From: UBA4312 sp040266995
GTDB taxonomy: Bacteria > Bacillota_I > Bacilli_A > Erysipelotrichales > Erysipelotrichaceae
Assembly (NCBI GenBank): GCA_040266995.1
Contig: JAWRHV010000004.1
Coordinates: 1 to 50,544, forward strand
Direction: 5' to 3'
DNA: 50,544 bases
Each line of letters begins with the position of its first letter. The first letter of the stretch is position 1. Below the pieces are notes generated by a model, which saw only the letters and a program-made list of their open reading frames with translations, was not told where the DNA came from and ran no database searches. The position numbers were made by a program, and so were the translations under genes. Positions 40,659 to 49,642 of this stretch are shown piece by piece.

Positions 40659-41567
40659 TTAAGCTCTTCTTGACTTTCCAATCAACAAAACCAGGTCACT
40701 TAACGTCCGTATACGTTCCATTACACGATCCGCTGCAATTTGTCCGTTCCTTTCCGCTGTACCATACCGTTCCTTCAGATCCTCCCATGTATAGTTGGAG
40801 GTAAAATATGTTTTCTTTCTTTGTTCCATCCGCTGATCCAGGACCGGAAACAGTATTTCGTTTAAGAACCAGGCACTGATGGATTCCGCACCGATATCAT
40901 CCAAAACGACGACATCACTGTTCAACAAGGCCCGACTCAACTGTCTGCGCAATTGGTCATCCCGTAACGATTCCTTGATTTCCCAGGCCCATAACGGCAC
41001 CTTCACAAAGCTGACACTTTGCCCTTGTTTGGCAAAATAATTGATGACACCTTTCATCAGATAGCTTTTGCCGACACCGGCCTGTCCACACAGATAAATA
41101 CCTTTGTGATCCTCAGCTAAGGAAGAGATGACAGCCCCATATGCCTTTAAGTAACTCTCGGAATGCTCCTGGCTAATATCAATGCCCATCAGATCGATCA
41201 GATATTCCTGTTCGGTCATATGCGAATAACGAAACTGTTTTTGATGGTTCAATTGATCCGAGAGCTCCTTTTGATAACGGCATGGCCGATACGTTTCTTC
41301 TACAAATCCATCGTCCATCATCAGATGGTAAACATGGCCGCGAAAGCTCTGGCGGCAAAAAGGAAGTCCTTGACAAGCTTCGCAGCGTCGGATGGCATCG
41401 ATCCAGTTTGAAAATTCAACAAGATTGTTCTCAACAAAGGCAGCCGGAAGATCATGCGCGGATAAAAAATCACGAACAAAGGTATAAGAAAGAATCTGTC
41501 GGATCAGATCCTGCCGTTTATTATCGACAGCCGCATCATGCTGGCTGGGTACATGCATCTTATCCAT
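40659..41567 (-). CDS. dnaI: Primosomal helicase loader DnaI
   Basis: DnaI loads the replicative helicase. The 302-residue product has an N-terminal zinc-binding helicase-interaction domain with CEACQGLPFCRQSFRGH near residue 63 and a later CRYQ, followed by an AAA+ domain with Walker A GQAGVGKSYL near 163 and Walker B VVVLDDIGAES near 225. AAAGGAGG precedes the ATG, and the gene overlaps dnaB by eight bases. It is the last gene of the polA unit. Confidence 0.93.
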   Translation of the reverse strand: MDKMHVPSQHDAAVDNKRQDLIRQILSYTFVRDFLSAHDLPAAFVENNLVEFSNWIDAIRRCEACQGLPFCRQSFRGHVYHLMMDDGFVEETYRPCRYQKELSDQLNHQKQFRYSHMTEQEYLIDLMGIDISQEHSESYLKAYGAVISSLAEDHKGIYLCGQAGVGKSYLMKGVINYFAKQGQSVSFVKVPLWAWEIKESLRDDQLRRQLSRALLNSDVVVLDDIGAESISAWFLNEILFPVLDQRMEQRKKTYFTSNYTWEDLKERYGTAERNGQIAADRVMERIRTLSDLVLLIGKSRRA

Positions 41568-42675
41568 GGTTGCCTCCTTTCAGTTTATCCTGCATCTGGC
41601 GAATTCGCTCCACCAGTTCATCACTTGGTTCGACTTCCCGGTTATCGTTATACCATGTTTGCCGGGGTGCTGATTTTTTCGTTTTCTCCAAAGCCTGTTC
41701 TTTGGTCTGTATGTTCTGTGCTTTCCATGTTGAAGCTACTTTTTCGACATATGCTTTCGGAAACTTTTGCTGGGTCTGCTGCAATGTATACTCAATCAGG
41801 ACGTTGATCACACCTTGATTGAATCCATATTCATTCGCTAAACGCTCGATCAATCGCCGGTCGGCATTGGATGCCGGGGCCCCATTGCGACTAGTCACCA
41901 GAAATTCCACTGGAGAAAGCGAATACGGATCGTCTGTTTTCCGTACCACGGTTTGATTGGCAAACACCATGGATTTTAGCTTTTCCAGGTCAAACTTTCC
42001 GGTTGCCGGATTGGTCGAACGCATCACATACTTTTTCATATCCTTGGCACGGATCCCATGTAGATCAGCCAGCTCGGCGATCCGTGTCAGATTGTCCCGG
42101 GTCCGTAACCGGATCGGAAAAATATGATCCATGCCTTTGAAAAACTCCTCAAAATCAAAATTGTATTTTTTCAAAGCCTCCTGGGGTCCCGGACGCAAGC
42201 GCATGTACGTGATTTCTTTCTGCTCGTTCCAGGTATTCAGCATTGAAACATCCATCGGCTCACTGATATTGGTCATCGACGAATCCACTGGGTCCTGTTT
42301 GACAAAATGAAGTTTCATACGGTCAAAATGCGAAGAACCGACCGTCATCAGATACATGCGGCTCAACGTATCGTTGGTCAAGAAGGCATGGGCCTCCATT
42401 GGCGGATAGACCTGTATGAGCTGATGCTCCGATTCATACGTTTTAATCAACTGAAATTGTTCCAGTTTTTTCCGTGCCGATATGAACTGTGCTTCATTCA
42501 TCTGCACGGTCTGCAGCATCTGCTGAACAGAGACTGTCTGATCGGATAACGAACAGAGGATCGAGTAAAGCACGGCGGCGTCTTTCCCTATCAGCGGATA
42601 ATAAAGCAGATAAAGCGAAGAACCGTTGGTAAAGGGGACCTCCGCCATCTGAATGATCTGTATATCTTTATTCAA
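41560..42675 (-). CDS. dnaB: Replication initiation and membrane attachment protein DnaB
   Basis: This is the Bacillota-type DnaB (not the helicase), part of the DnaD/DnaB/DnaI primosome cascade. The 371-residue product has an N-terminal winged-helix region (ILCSLSDQTVSVQQMLQTV near residue 40) and a C-terminal DnaB/DnaD (DDBH2) domain with LANEYGFNQGVINVLIEY near 285. The start is TTG at 42675 with AAAGGAGG upstream; it overlaps coaE by eight bases. In many relatives nrdR lies between coaE and dnaB; here there is no room for it. Confidence 0.9.
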   Translation of the reverse strand: MNKDIQIIQMAEVPFTNGSSLYLLYYPLIGKDAAVLYSILCSLSDQTVSVQQMLQTVQMNEAQFISARKKLEQFQLIKTYESEHQLIQVYPPMEAHAFLTNDTLSRMYLMTVGSSHFDRMKLHFVKQDPVDSSMTNISEPMDVSMLNTWNEQKEITYMRLRPGPQEALKKYNFDFEEFFKGMDHIFPIRLRTRDNLTRIAELADLHGIRAKDMKKYVMRSTNPATGKFDLEKLKSMVFANQTVVRKTDDPYSLSPVEFLVTSRNGAPASNADRRLIERLANEYGFNQGVINVLIEYTLQQTQQKFPKAYVEKVASTWKAQNIQTKEQALEKTKKSAPRQTWYNDNREVEPSDELVERIRQMQDKLKGGNHG

Positions 42676-43273
42676 AAGCAGACTCCTCCTTTCTTACCAG
42701 TCTGGCAATCTGCTGCTCTAACTGTTGCAACGTCCCATCATTGTGAATGACAACCTGACTTAAAGCACACTTTTTTTCCGGTGACATTTGATACTGCAGC
42801 CGGGCCCGCGCTTGTTCCTGCGTAAATCCACGATACATCACCAAACGTTCGATGGCAGACGTTTGGTCACATACAACACACCAAACCGCATCAAAATCAT
42901 CCTGCATATTGTTTTCAAACAGAAGGGGCACCTCTACAAATACCAGGCGCGCAATCTGCCGATCGATCCAGCGGTGCATGGAATCGATGATCAGAGGATA
43001 CAAAGTTTCCTCCACTTCCTTCTTTGTGGAAGAATCGGAAAAGATATCCTCCGCCAGCTTGATCTTGTCGATCGTTCCATCTCCTAATAAGGAAACCAGA
43101 TGTTTTTCCTGAAGACGGATAAATCCACTCTGCCCGGGCTCAAGCAATCGTGCATTGACCCGGTCGAGATCCAATACAGGATACTGCTTTCCCAGGTACC
43201 GGCTCACCTGACTCTTTCCGGACCCCATCGATCCGGTGATTCCGATTATTTTCTTTTCTGGCAATGTCGACAT
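42668..43273 (-). CDS. coaE: Dephospho-CoA kinase
   Basis: CoaE phosphorylates dephospho-CoA in the last step of coenzyme A synthesis. The 201-residue product has the P-loop GITGSMGSGKSQVSRYL near residue 11, LDLDRVNARLL near 34, VFVEVPLLFE near 110 and the lid region MYRGFTQEQARARLQ near 145. It overlaps mutM by 28 bases and dnaB by eight, in the polA-mutM-coaE-dnaB-dnaI unit. Confidence 0.94.
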   Translation of the reverse strand: MSTLPEKKIIGITGSMGSGKSQVSRYLGKQYPVLDLDRVNARLLEPGQSGFIRLQEKHLVSLLGDGTIDKIKLAEDIFSDSSTKKEVEETLYPLIIDSMHRWIDRQIARLVFVEVPLLFENNMQDDFDAVWCVVCDQTSAIERLVMYRGFTQEQARARLQYQMSPEKKCALSQVVIHNDGTLQQLEQQIARLVRKEESAFE

Positions 43274-44076
43274 AAATACGTTCCCCTTTGTGCCACCACG
43301 ATCTTATCGATCGGTCTTTGACATACCGGACATGGCTGTCCCTTTTTTCCGTGGACATCCAGATCCAGTTGAAACAGTCCGGTAATTCCCAGACTGGATG
43401 TATATGACCGAATGGTTGTCCCACCGGCCGCTATCGCCCTTTCCATGATTTCATGCATCGCTTGGACGATGTTTTCACAATCCTTCCTGGATACACGACA
43501 GCACCGGCTGCGAGGATCCAGACCACACGCAAAACAAATTTCATCTGCATAGATATTGCCGATCCCGGCCAGAATGCTCTGATCTAACAATGCCGCTTTT
43601 AAAGGCCGGTTTGACGAATGGATCCGCCGATACAATTCCAGTGGATCCACCGACGGATCCCGAAAATCCGGACCGATCTTTGTGAATATTGGAAGCGAGC
43701 GTTTGTGCTGCGCCTTGGGATACAAAGCCATACGTCCGAACTTTCTTGTGTCGTGATAACAGAGGATCCTGCCATCCTCCAGGTAGAAAACGGCATGCAC
43801 ATGGCTGTTTATATCCGGCTTCTCTTTATAAATATAGAATTTTCCCTCCATCCGCAGATGTGCGATCCAATCGTAGTCATCGGTTTCAAATCCAAGATAT
43901 TTCCCAATCCGGTAAAACCGACGGAAGCTTTGTCCTTTTAAAGCTTGGACAAATATTTCAGGCTCCATATTCTGGATCAGCTTGTCCATACGGATCTCTA
44001 CATCTTGAATACGGGCATGGGTCAGCTGTTGTTCCAGTGTCGATACAACGACCTGTACCTCTGGTCCTTCCGGCAT
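43246..44076 (-). CDS. mutM: Formamidopyrimidine-DNA glycosylase MutM (Fpg)
   Basis: MutM excises 8-oxoguanine and formamidopyrimidines. The 276-residue product begins MPEGPEV, giving the catalytic Pro2 and Glu3, and has the helix-two-turn-helix segment LDQSILAGIGNIYADEICF near residue 165 and the C-terminal zinc finger CPVCQRPI-x13-CRHC. Its ATG shares one base with the polA stop (TAATG), so translation is coupled. Confidence 0.95.
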   Translation of the reverse strand: MPEGPEVQVVVSTLEQQLTHARIQDVEIRMDKLIQNMEPEIFVQALKGQSFRRFYRIGKYLGFETDDYDWIAHLRMEGKFYIYKEKPDINSHVHAVFYLEDGRILCYHDTRKFGRMALYPKAQHKRSLPIFTKIGPDFRDPSVDPLELYRRIHSSNRPLKAALLDQSILAGIGNIYADEICFACGLDPRSRCCRVSRKDCENIVQAMHEIMERAIAAGGTTIRSYTSSLGITGLFQLDLDVHGKKGQPCPVCQRPIDKIVVAQRGTYLCRHCQKRK

Positions 44077-46643
44077 TATTTTGCCTCATACCATGTCGGA
44101 CCATAAGCCAGGGAAGCCTTTAAAGGCACCTTTAATTCCATGGCTGATTCCATGGTATCCTTCACGAGTTTCTTCATCGTTTCCAATTCAGACTGTGGAA
44201 CCAGGAAGATCAGTTCATCATGGATCTGCAGCAGCATTTTGGATTGGACACCCGCTTGCTTCATAGCCTGATCGACTTTGATCATGGCAATCTTGATCAA
44301 GTCAGCTGCGCTGCCCTGGATCGGTGCATTCATCGCTGCCCGTTTCCCGAATTCACGGGTCATAAAGTTCTTATCTTTGATCTCCGGTATCATCCGCCGA
44401 CGGTGGAACAATGTTTCCACGTATCCGTTTTCCTGACAGAAAGCAATCAATGAATTCATATATTGATGAATATTGGAATACTTGGAAAAATAAGAATTCA
44501 TAAATTCCCTGGCTTCCAATCGCGATATGTTCAGCTGACTGGCCAGTCCAAACTCCGTCTGTCCATAAACAATTCCGAAATTGACCGTTTTCGCCGCACG
44601 TCGCATGGAACTGTCTACCTGCTCGATCGGGCAGTCGAAAATCAAGGAAGCTGTCCGTTTATGGATATCCTGATCGTGTTGGAACGCTTCGATCATATGC
44701 GTTTCGTCAGCCATATGAGCCAGCATCCGTAATTCGATCTGCGAATAATCGGCCGACAACAGCACATAGCCTTCTTCCGCTGTAAAAGCTTTTCGGATCT
44801 CCTTGCCCTGTTCATCGCGAACACTGATATTCTGCAGATTCGGATCACTGCTGGATAAACGGCCGGTCTGCGTCATCGTCTGATTAAAGGATGTATGGAT
44901 CTTGGCATCCGGCTGAATGTGTTTTTTCAATCCCTCTATGTAAGTAGACTGGATCTTGGCATATTTTCTATATTCCAGCAAACAGCTGATAATCGGGTGT
45001 TGTCCCTGCAGTTTTTCCAATACATCGGCGCTTGTCGAACGTTTTTTGGAAGGCTGCTTCAATCCAAGATCATCAAACAAGACCGCTCCCAGCTGTTTTG
45101 GTGAATTAATATTAAAAACTTTGTCTGCATATGCATAAATCTGATTGGAGAGATCGTTCATCTTTGTCTGTACATCAACACTGATCTCATCCAGTACTTT
45201 TTCATCAATATGAATTCCCTCTGTTTCCATCCGATAAAGAATCGGAGCCAGTGGTTTCTCAATCGTTTCATAGAGATTCCAAAGATTTTGTTCTTTCAAC
45301 TGTTGAAAGATATTCTCCCGGATCCGATCCAGTTCAACAATCAGAGCCTGATATGTTTGTTTCAGACGCTGCGGATCATTCGCCGGCACGTTCTTCGCTT
45401 TTTTGGTCAGCTCATGAAAGCTGAACGGTAATTGAATATCCAATGCTTCGATCAGCGCATCGGTATCGGTGGCCTGCGAATGCAAAAGGAATCCGGCCAG
45501 ATGCAGATCCTGACCGATCTTCGGCATCGGCAGATCATGGCGCTTCATCAGATGCATCAATTCCTTGCCGTCCCAAGTTACAACCGCCTGTGTTTCTATA
45601 TAGTGCAGGAAGGCCGGATCGGTTTTAGCGTTCTCCACAGGAAGAAAGTATACATCCTCTTTATCCAAACCGACAAAGCCATATAGTTTCTGTGATAAGA
45701 AAGGCTGTACGCTGCAGACCGGCAGCAATAGATCTGACGTCGCTTTCCAAACATCCGTATCCTGTACCTTTCTTTCGGTTTTTACGGAGGCTGCCTGTTT
45801 CTTCAGAAAAGAACGCATCTCATATTTTGAATAAAAGTCATTGACCCCGTCCGCTATTTCTTCAAACCGGCAGTCCTCCAACGCAAACGGTAACGGAACT
45901 TCCCGGTAAATCGTAGCCAGATGTTTGGATAAAAACGCATTATCTTTATCCTTGATCAATTTTTCTTTCAGCTTTCCCTTGACCGACTCAATATTTTCAT
46001 AGACCTGTTCGACACTTGGATATTGTTTCAGCAGGCGGATCGCCGTTTTTTCACCCACACCGGCTACACCCGGAATATTATCACTGGCATCTCCCATCAG
46101 CCCTTTCATATCGATTATCTGTAACGGTTTCAGCTCGTATTTTTCTTCAAAGGCTGCTTCATCCATCAATTCCATATCCGTCAGGCCTTTTTTCATCAGA
46201 AGCACATTGGTCGTCGGATCGATCAATTGGAGAAGGTCGCGGTCACTGGTCAAGATCGTCGTCTGCACATCCGGACAGTCCTTGGCCATCGTTCCGATAA
46301 CATCATCGGCTTCATACCCATGTATTTCAAATCGTTTGATTCCGGCAGCATCCAGGAATTCCCGGACGATCGGAAACTGGACGATCAATTCATCATCCAG
46401 CGGTTTTCTTGTTCCTTTATAAGGCTCATATTCCTCTTTTCGAAATGTATGACCATCCGCATCCCAGGCAACCAAAACAGCATCCGGTTGAACAAGCTCC
46501 AAAGCCTTGTTCATCATATTGATAAAGCCGAAAACGGCATTGGTCGGGATCCCGTTGGACGTCGTCATCATCCTTGTGTATAACGTGGCATAATACGCTC
46601 GAAACAGCATGGAATTCCCATCAAGCAATAATAGTTTTTTCAT
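44076..46643 (-). CDS. polA: DNA polymerase I
   Basis: Pol I removes RNA primers and fills gaps in replication and repair. The 855-residue product has the N-terminal 5'-3' exonuclease domain (LLLDGNSMLFRAYYA; GYEADDVIG; GVGEKTA), a middle region where the proofreading 3'-5' exonuclease acidic residues appear lost (VVTWDGKELMHLM), and the polymerase domain with motif A (DYSQIELRMLAH), motif B (KTVNFGIVYGQ) and motif C (QIHDELIF). AAGGTGAG precedes the ATG. It heads the operon with mutM, coaE, dnaB and dnaI. Confidence 0.96.
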   Translation of the reverse strand: MKKLLLLDGNSMLFRAYYATLYTRMMTTSNGIPTNAVFGFINMMNKALELVQPDAVLVAWDADGHTFRKEEYEPYKGTRKPLDDELIVQFPIVREFLDAAGIKRFEIHGYEADDVIGTMAKDCPDVQTTILTSDRDLLQLIDPTTNVLLMKKGLTDMELMDEAAFEEKYELKPLQIIDMKGLMGDASDNIPGVAGVGEKTAIRLLKQYPSVEQVYENIESVKGKLKEKLIKDKDNAFLSKHLATIYREVPLPFALEDCRFEEIADGVNDFYSKYEMRSFLKKQAASVKTERKVQDTDVWKATSDLLLPVCSVQPFLSQKLYGFVGLDKEDVYFLPVENAKTDPAFLHYIETQAVVTWDGKELMHLMKRHDLPMPKIGQDLHLAGFLLHSQATDTDALIEALDIQLPFSFHELTKKAKNVPANDPQRLKQTYQALIVELDRIRENIFQQLKEQNLWNLYETIEKPLAPILYRMETEGIHIDEKVLDEISVDVQTKMNDLSNQIYAYADKVFNINSPKQLGAVLFDDLGLKQPSKKRSTSADVLEKLQGQHPIISCLLEYRKYAKIQSTYIEGLKKHIQPDAKIHTSFNQTMTQTGRLSSSDPNLQNISVRDEQGKEIRKAFTAEEGYVLLSADYSQIELRMLAHMADETHMIEAFQHDQDIHKRTASLIFDCPIEQVDSSMRRAAKTVNFGIVYGQTEFGLASQLNISRLEAREFMNSYFSKYSNIHQYMNSLIAFCQENGYVETLFHRRRMIPEIKDKNFMTREFGKRAAMNAPIQGSAADLIKIAMIKVDQAMKQAGVQSKMLLQIHDELIFLVPQSELETMKKLVKDTMESAMELKVPLKASLAYGPTWYEAK

Positions 46644-46669
46644 TGTCTCACCTTTTTTCTTGTCCTCTT

Positions 46670-46675
46670 ATTTTA
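46670..46675 (-). promoter_or_regulatory. Extended -10 promoter of the polA operon
   Basis: ATGC-TAAAAT lies about 27 bases before the polA start; its upstream half falls in the T tract of the mreD terminator. Confidence 0.6.
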
Positions 46676-46683
46676 GCATACTT

Positions 46684-46719
46684 TCTGCATAAAAAAAGGA
46701 AATGAGCTTGCTCATCTCC
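46684..46719 (-). terminator. Rho-independent terminator of mreC-mreD
   Basis: GGAGATGAG-CAAG-CTCATTTCC (one G-T pair) followed by seven T. The mreD stop codon lies in the 5' arm. Confidence 0.9.
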
Positions 46720-47278
46720 CTGCAGATCGTATTCTTCGATACATATCTCTTTCCTGTTCATTTCGTTTCTGTTGACGGCGCATAGCCGCGTCCTCCATAT
46801 ATCCGACCAGAAAATACAAGCCGATCAATACCGCCACATGGAAAATCAACGTTGTCAGTTCCACATGGAAGATCCACGTCCAGAAACGCACCTGGATCAC
46901 ACCAATGGCTTTGTAGAACAAAAACGGAAGCAGATCCACCAAGAAGATACACAAAACGCAGCTGATAAAAAAAGTCACAACGTTATCGCGGATCGCCTTG
47001 GGCAAAGCGCCTAAAATATATCCAAACAACGGAAACAATAGCGTAGAGATCGGAAAACTGGAATTAAAACAAAAGTCATAGACAATCCCCGCAAACAGGC
47101 AGATCAGGATCCGATCCAATGGTTCCTTGTCATTCACCAGTAACAGTAAAGCCAAAAAAGCAGTATGTGGCACAAAGGACATCGACCGGAAGGAAAAATC
47201 TACCGGACACAGATAAATCAGCAATGTATCAAAGCCGGCCATCAGAAATAAAAACGCAAACAATGTTTTTATTTTCAT
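46712..47278 (-). CDS. mreD: Rod shape-determining protein MreD
   Basis: MreD is an integral membrane part of the elongasome. The 188-residue product has five to six hydrophobic segments and ends in a basic, charged tail (QQKRNEQERDMYRRIR). Sequence in this family is poorly conserved; the assignment rests on topology, size and the four-base overlap with mreC. GAGG precedes the ATG. The gene ends inside the terminator hairpin. No mreB is in the window. Confidence 0.85.
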   Translation of the reverse strand: MKIKTLFAFLFLMAGFDTLLIYLCPVDFSFRSMSFVPHTAFLALLLLVNDKEPLDRILICLFAGIVYDFCFNSSFPISTLLFPLFGYILGALPKAIRDNVVTFFISCVLCIFLVDLLPFLFYKAIGVIQVRFWTWIFHVELTTLIFHVAVLIGLYFLVGYMEDAAMRRQQKRNEQERDMYRRIRSAGR

Positions 47279-48114
47279 GATTTTTCCTCACTGCCGCCAA
47301 TAACCAGACAATAATCAAAGCTCATCATATTGGAAACCGGGCGCACATAGACCGTAGAAATGATAGCACTGTCATTTCGTTCCACATCCGTAACCGTTCC
47401 GACATAAATACCGCCTGGATAATTGCCGCCCTTTCCACTGGTGGCTACCGACTGACCGGCTGCAACTTCCGCACTGTTATCAAACAAGGCCATCCGATAT
47501 TCATGCCTTTCCACATCATAGGATTGAATAACCCCTTCCGTTGTCGTTCCGTCCTCCATGGAAATCTTCACCGCAATATCGTTGGGCATATCTTCACTGG
47601 TCAACAGCTCAACGGTACTGGTATTCTGCTGCACCTTTGTGATCAAACCAACCATACCTTCGGCTGTCTGCACCAGCATATTGACACGAATGCCCTGCTC
47701 GGAACCGGCCGAAATGGTAACGGTTTGATTCCATGTTTCACTGGATCGTTTGATGACACGGCATGAAATCGGTGTTGCATCTTCCATATCATTAATGACA
47801 TTGGCCAGTTTTTCCAGCTCTTGGTTTTTATTTCTTTCTTCTTCATACAGCGTTTTATAGCTTTTCTGCTCTGCCAGCTGCTGATTCAGATATTCATTGT
47901 CATCGTATTGATGCCAAAGATTGGATACATCGTTAAACGCATTGGCAATCGAACGGAACGGATATTCAAATAAACCATATTGAATATACGTCCAAGCACT
48001 ATATCCGTAATCTGACATCGCCTGCTGGCGCAGCCCGATCATAATCGATCCGATAGAAAGGACAATAATGATCAGTGTCACCAACACGCGTTGTAAATGA
48101 TTCATTCTTCGCAT
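47275..48114 (-). CDS. mreC: Rod shape-determining protein MreC
   Basis: MreC links MreB to the wall synthases outside the membrane. The 279-residue product has one N-terminal membrane helix (about residues 10-28), a coiled coil (about 60-105, with YEEERNKNQELEKL) and a beta-rich domain (GIRVNMLVQTAEGMVGLI; GKGGNYPGGIYVGTV). An in-frame ATG at 48138 is part of the TATAAT box itself, so it cannot be the start; the ATG at 48114 has GGGGG six bases upstream. The gene heads the mreCD unit. Confidence 0.92.
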   Translation of the reverse strand: MRRMNHLQRVLVTLIIIVLSIGSIMIGLRQQAMSDYGYSAWTYIQYGLFEYPFRSIANAFNDVSNLWHQYDDNEYLNQQLAEQKSYKTLYEEERNKNQELEKLANVINDMEDATPISCRVIKRSSETWNQTVTISAGSEQGIRVNMLVQTAEGMVGLITKVQQNTSTVELLTSEDMPNDIAVKISMEDGTTTEGVIQSYDVERHEYRMALFDNSAEVAAGQSVATSGKGGNYPGGIYVGTVTDVERNDSAIISTVYVRPVSNMMSFDYCLVIGGSEEKS

Positions 48115-48136
48115 AGGATCCCCCAAACTCTTTCCC

Positions 48137-48142
48137 ATTATA
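48137..48142 (-). promoter_or_regulatory. Extended -10 promoter of mreCD
   Basis: TTTGT-TATAAT; predicted +1 near 48130, giving a 16-base leader with a GGGGG ribosome binding site. Confidence 0.68.
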
Positions 48143-48162
48143 ACAAAGAATAATCCTTGGTT

Positions 48163-48837
48163 TCAATCCAGATATTGCCCCTGTTTCAACGAATAGTATG
48201 AATTTCGGCTGACGATGATATGATCCAGGAGCTGGATCCCCATCATTTTGGCGACATTGCGGATCTGATTGGTACAAACGATATCTTGTTGCGATGGCAT
48301 GACATCGCCGCTGGGATGATTATGCACCAGGATAACCGATTGCGCATTTTCCAAATAGGCCTCCTTAAAGATATCCCTTGGGTGAACACAGCTCTCATTG
48401 AGTGTACCTATATACAAAATACGATGGGATAGTATCTTCCCTTTTGTGTCCAGATACACCGCAATAAAGTGCTCCTGCTTCCGTGGTCCGAAGGTCATCA
48501 TAAACCACTCTGCCAGATCCTCCGGCCGCTGGATACGGGTCTGATACGCTTTGGCCTGCAAAATACGGCGAGACAGTTCCATACTGGCTTGCAGCTGCAG
48601 TGCTTTCACTTTGTGAATGCCCGGGATCTCCATCAGATCGGTGATAGACATATCCATCATTTTATAAAGTCCCTCGGTTTTATTCAGTACATCCTGGGCA
48701 ATGTCAAATGCAGATCGGTTACGCGTTCCACTTTGCACGATCAAAGCCACCAGTTCCGTGTCACTGAGTGCAGAGAGTCCAAAGCGCAGAGCTTTTTCTC
48801 TTGGTCGTGATTGTTCATTCATTTCTTTTATTCGCAT
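48163..48837 (-). CDS. radC: RadC/JAB-domain protein
   Basis: The 224-residue product has the N-terminal helix-hairpin-helix region (RPREKALRFGLSALSDTELVALIV; LMEIPGIHKVKALQLQASMEL) and a C-terminal JAB/MPN metalloprotease-like domain with VHNHPSGDVMPSQQD. The two His and the Asp fit the zinc site. The role is still unsettled; a DNA-repair function was proposed historically. I prefer the ATG at 48837, which gives the usual family length before RPREK; the frame extends to 48858. It lies just upstream of mreCD with 20 bases between. Confidence 0.9.
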   Translation of the reverse strand: MRIKEMNEQSRPREKALRFGLSALSDTELVALIVQSGTRNRSAFDIAQDVLNKTEGLYKMMDMSITDLMEIPGIHKVKALQLQASMELSRRILQAKAYQTRIQRPEDLAEWFMMTFGPRKQEHFIAVYLDTKGKILSHRILYIGTLNESCVHPRDIFKEAYLENAQSVILVHNHPSGDVMPSQQDIVCTNQIRNVAKMMGIQLLDHIIVSRNSYYSLKQGQYLD

Positions 48838-48887
48838 ATTCTCTTCTACGCAATCCATACAAGGCGTACAATTTTTTACAAAACAGG

Positions 48888-48916
48888 TTTACAAAGGATG
48901 CATTTTTTGTTAATAT
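48888..48916 (+). promoter_or_regulatory. Promoter of tRNA-His
   Basis: TTTACA (48888-48893), 17-base spacer, TAATAT (48911-48916). Predicted +1 near 48923, six bases before the mature 5' end. Confidence 0.6.
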
Positions 48917-48928
48917 TATTGAGCACAT

Positions 48929-49005
48929 GGCGGTTGTGGTGAAGTGGTTAACACAGCGGATTGTGGCTCCGTGATGCGCGCGTTCGAATCGCGTCAGCCG
49001 CCCCA
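48929..49005 (+). tRNA. tRNA-His (GTG)
   Basis: 77 bases including an encoded G-1 that pairs with C73, as required for tRNA-His, and an encoded CCA. Acceptor GCGGTTG pairs with CAGCCGC; anticodon loop TTGTGGC; T loop TTCGAAT. Confidence 0.96.
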
Positions 49006-49018
49006 TATGAAAAAAGAT

Positions 49019-49041
49019 CTCCGAGTCATCGGAGTTTTTTT
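49019..49041 (+). terminator. Rho-independent terminator of tRNA-His
   Basis: CTCCGA-GTCA-TCGGAG (perfect 6-bp stem) followed by seven T. Confidence 0.9.
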
Positions 49042-49045
49042 ATGT

Positions 49046-49051
49046 TATAAT
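49046..49051 (+). promoter_or_regulatory. Extended -10 box of the lipoprotein gene; predicted leaderless start
   Basis: TTATGT-TATAAT begins in the T tract of the tRNA-His terminator; GCCCAT and then ATG (49058) follow. The twelve bases match those before the LytTR gene exactly. Confidence 0.75.
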
Positions 49052-49057
49052 GCCCAT

Positions 49058-49612
49058 ATGTTAAGAAATCTATGGATCCTTATTCTGGCATTTGTTCTGA
49101 GTGCCTGTACAACGACGATGGAAAAGCCGAAAGAAATACCGGCTTGTGATCCAAGCGAAGAATGTACACAGACGACCGCAAAAGAAAGCATGTTTGAAGA
49201 AATCACAATGGAAGAAGCGCTTTCTTATTTTCAAAATGGAAAGAACGCTGTTCTTTATTTCGGGTTTGATGACTGCCCATGGTGCAAGGAAGCCTCCCCG
49301 ATCTTAAAAGAGGCAGCCGACCAGGCGGATCAGAAAGTACTGTATGTCAAGGTTCGTGACGAAAATCACGATCTGACGTACACCGACCAGCAAAGAGAAC
49401 AACTAAGTCAATATATCGGACAATGGATGCGCATCAACGAGCAGCAGGATGGAAAGCTGTGGCTGTATGTACCATTGGTAATCTGTGTTAAAGACGGAAC
49501 GGCCGTCGACGGTCATGAAGGAACGGTGGATGACCATGATGCTACCGAGCGTTCCATGACTGAGCAAGAAAAGAAGCAGTTGGCACAAATATATACACAG
49601 ATGTTGGATTAA
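49058..49612 (+). CDS. Thioredoxin-fold lipoprotein with CPWC motif
   Basis: The 184-residue product has a lipoprotein signal with lipobox LSAC (residues 14-17), so it should be anchored to the outer face of the membrane. A short acidic linker with two more cysteines precedes a thioredoxin-like domain: LYFGFDDCPWCKEASPIL carries the active CxxC near residue 73, and YVPLV near 145 fits the cis-proline loop. It may reduce or form extracytoplasmic disulfides. The ATG at 49058 is supported by the signal sequence and the -10 spacing; the frame upstream runs into tRNA-His. It stands alone between tRNA genes. Confidence 0.85.
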   Translation: MLRNLWILILAFVLSACTTTMEKPKEIPACDPSEECTQTTAKESMFEEITMEEALSYFQNGKNAVLYFGFDDCPWCKEASPILKEAADQADQKVLYVKVRDENHDLTYTDQQREQLSQYIGQWMRINEQQDGKLWLYVPLVICVKDGTAVDGHEGTVDDHDATERSMTEQEKKQLAQIYTQMLD

Positions 49613-49642
49613 TATCAAAATATTTCTTTTTTAAAATTGTGC

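Noticed and set aside
48114..48138. ATG at 48138 as the mreC start
   Set aside because: That ATG overlaps the TATAAT box of the promoter, so it would not be in the mRNA; the ATG at 48114 has a GGGGG site.
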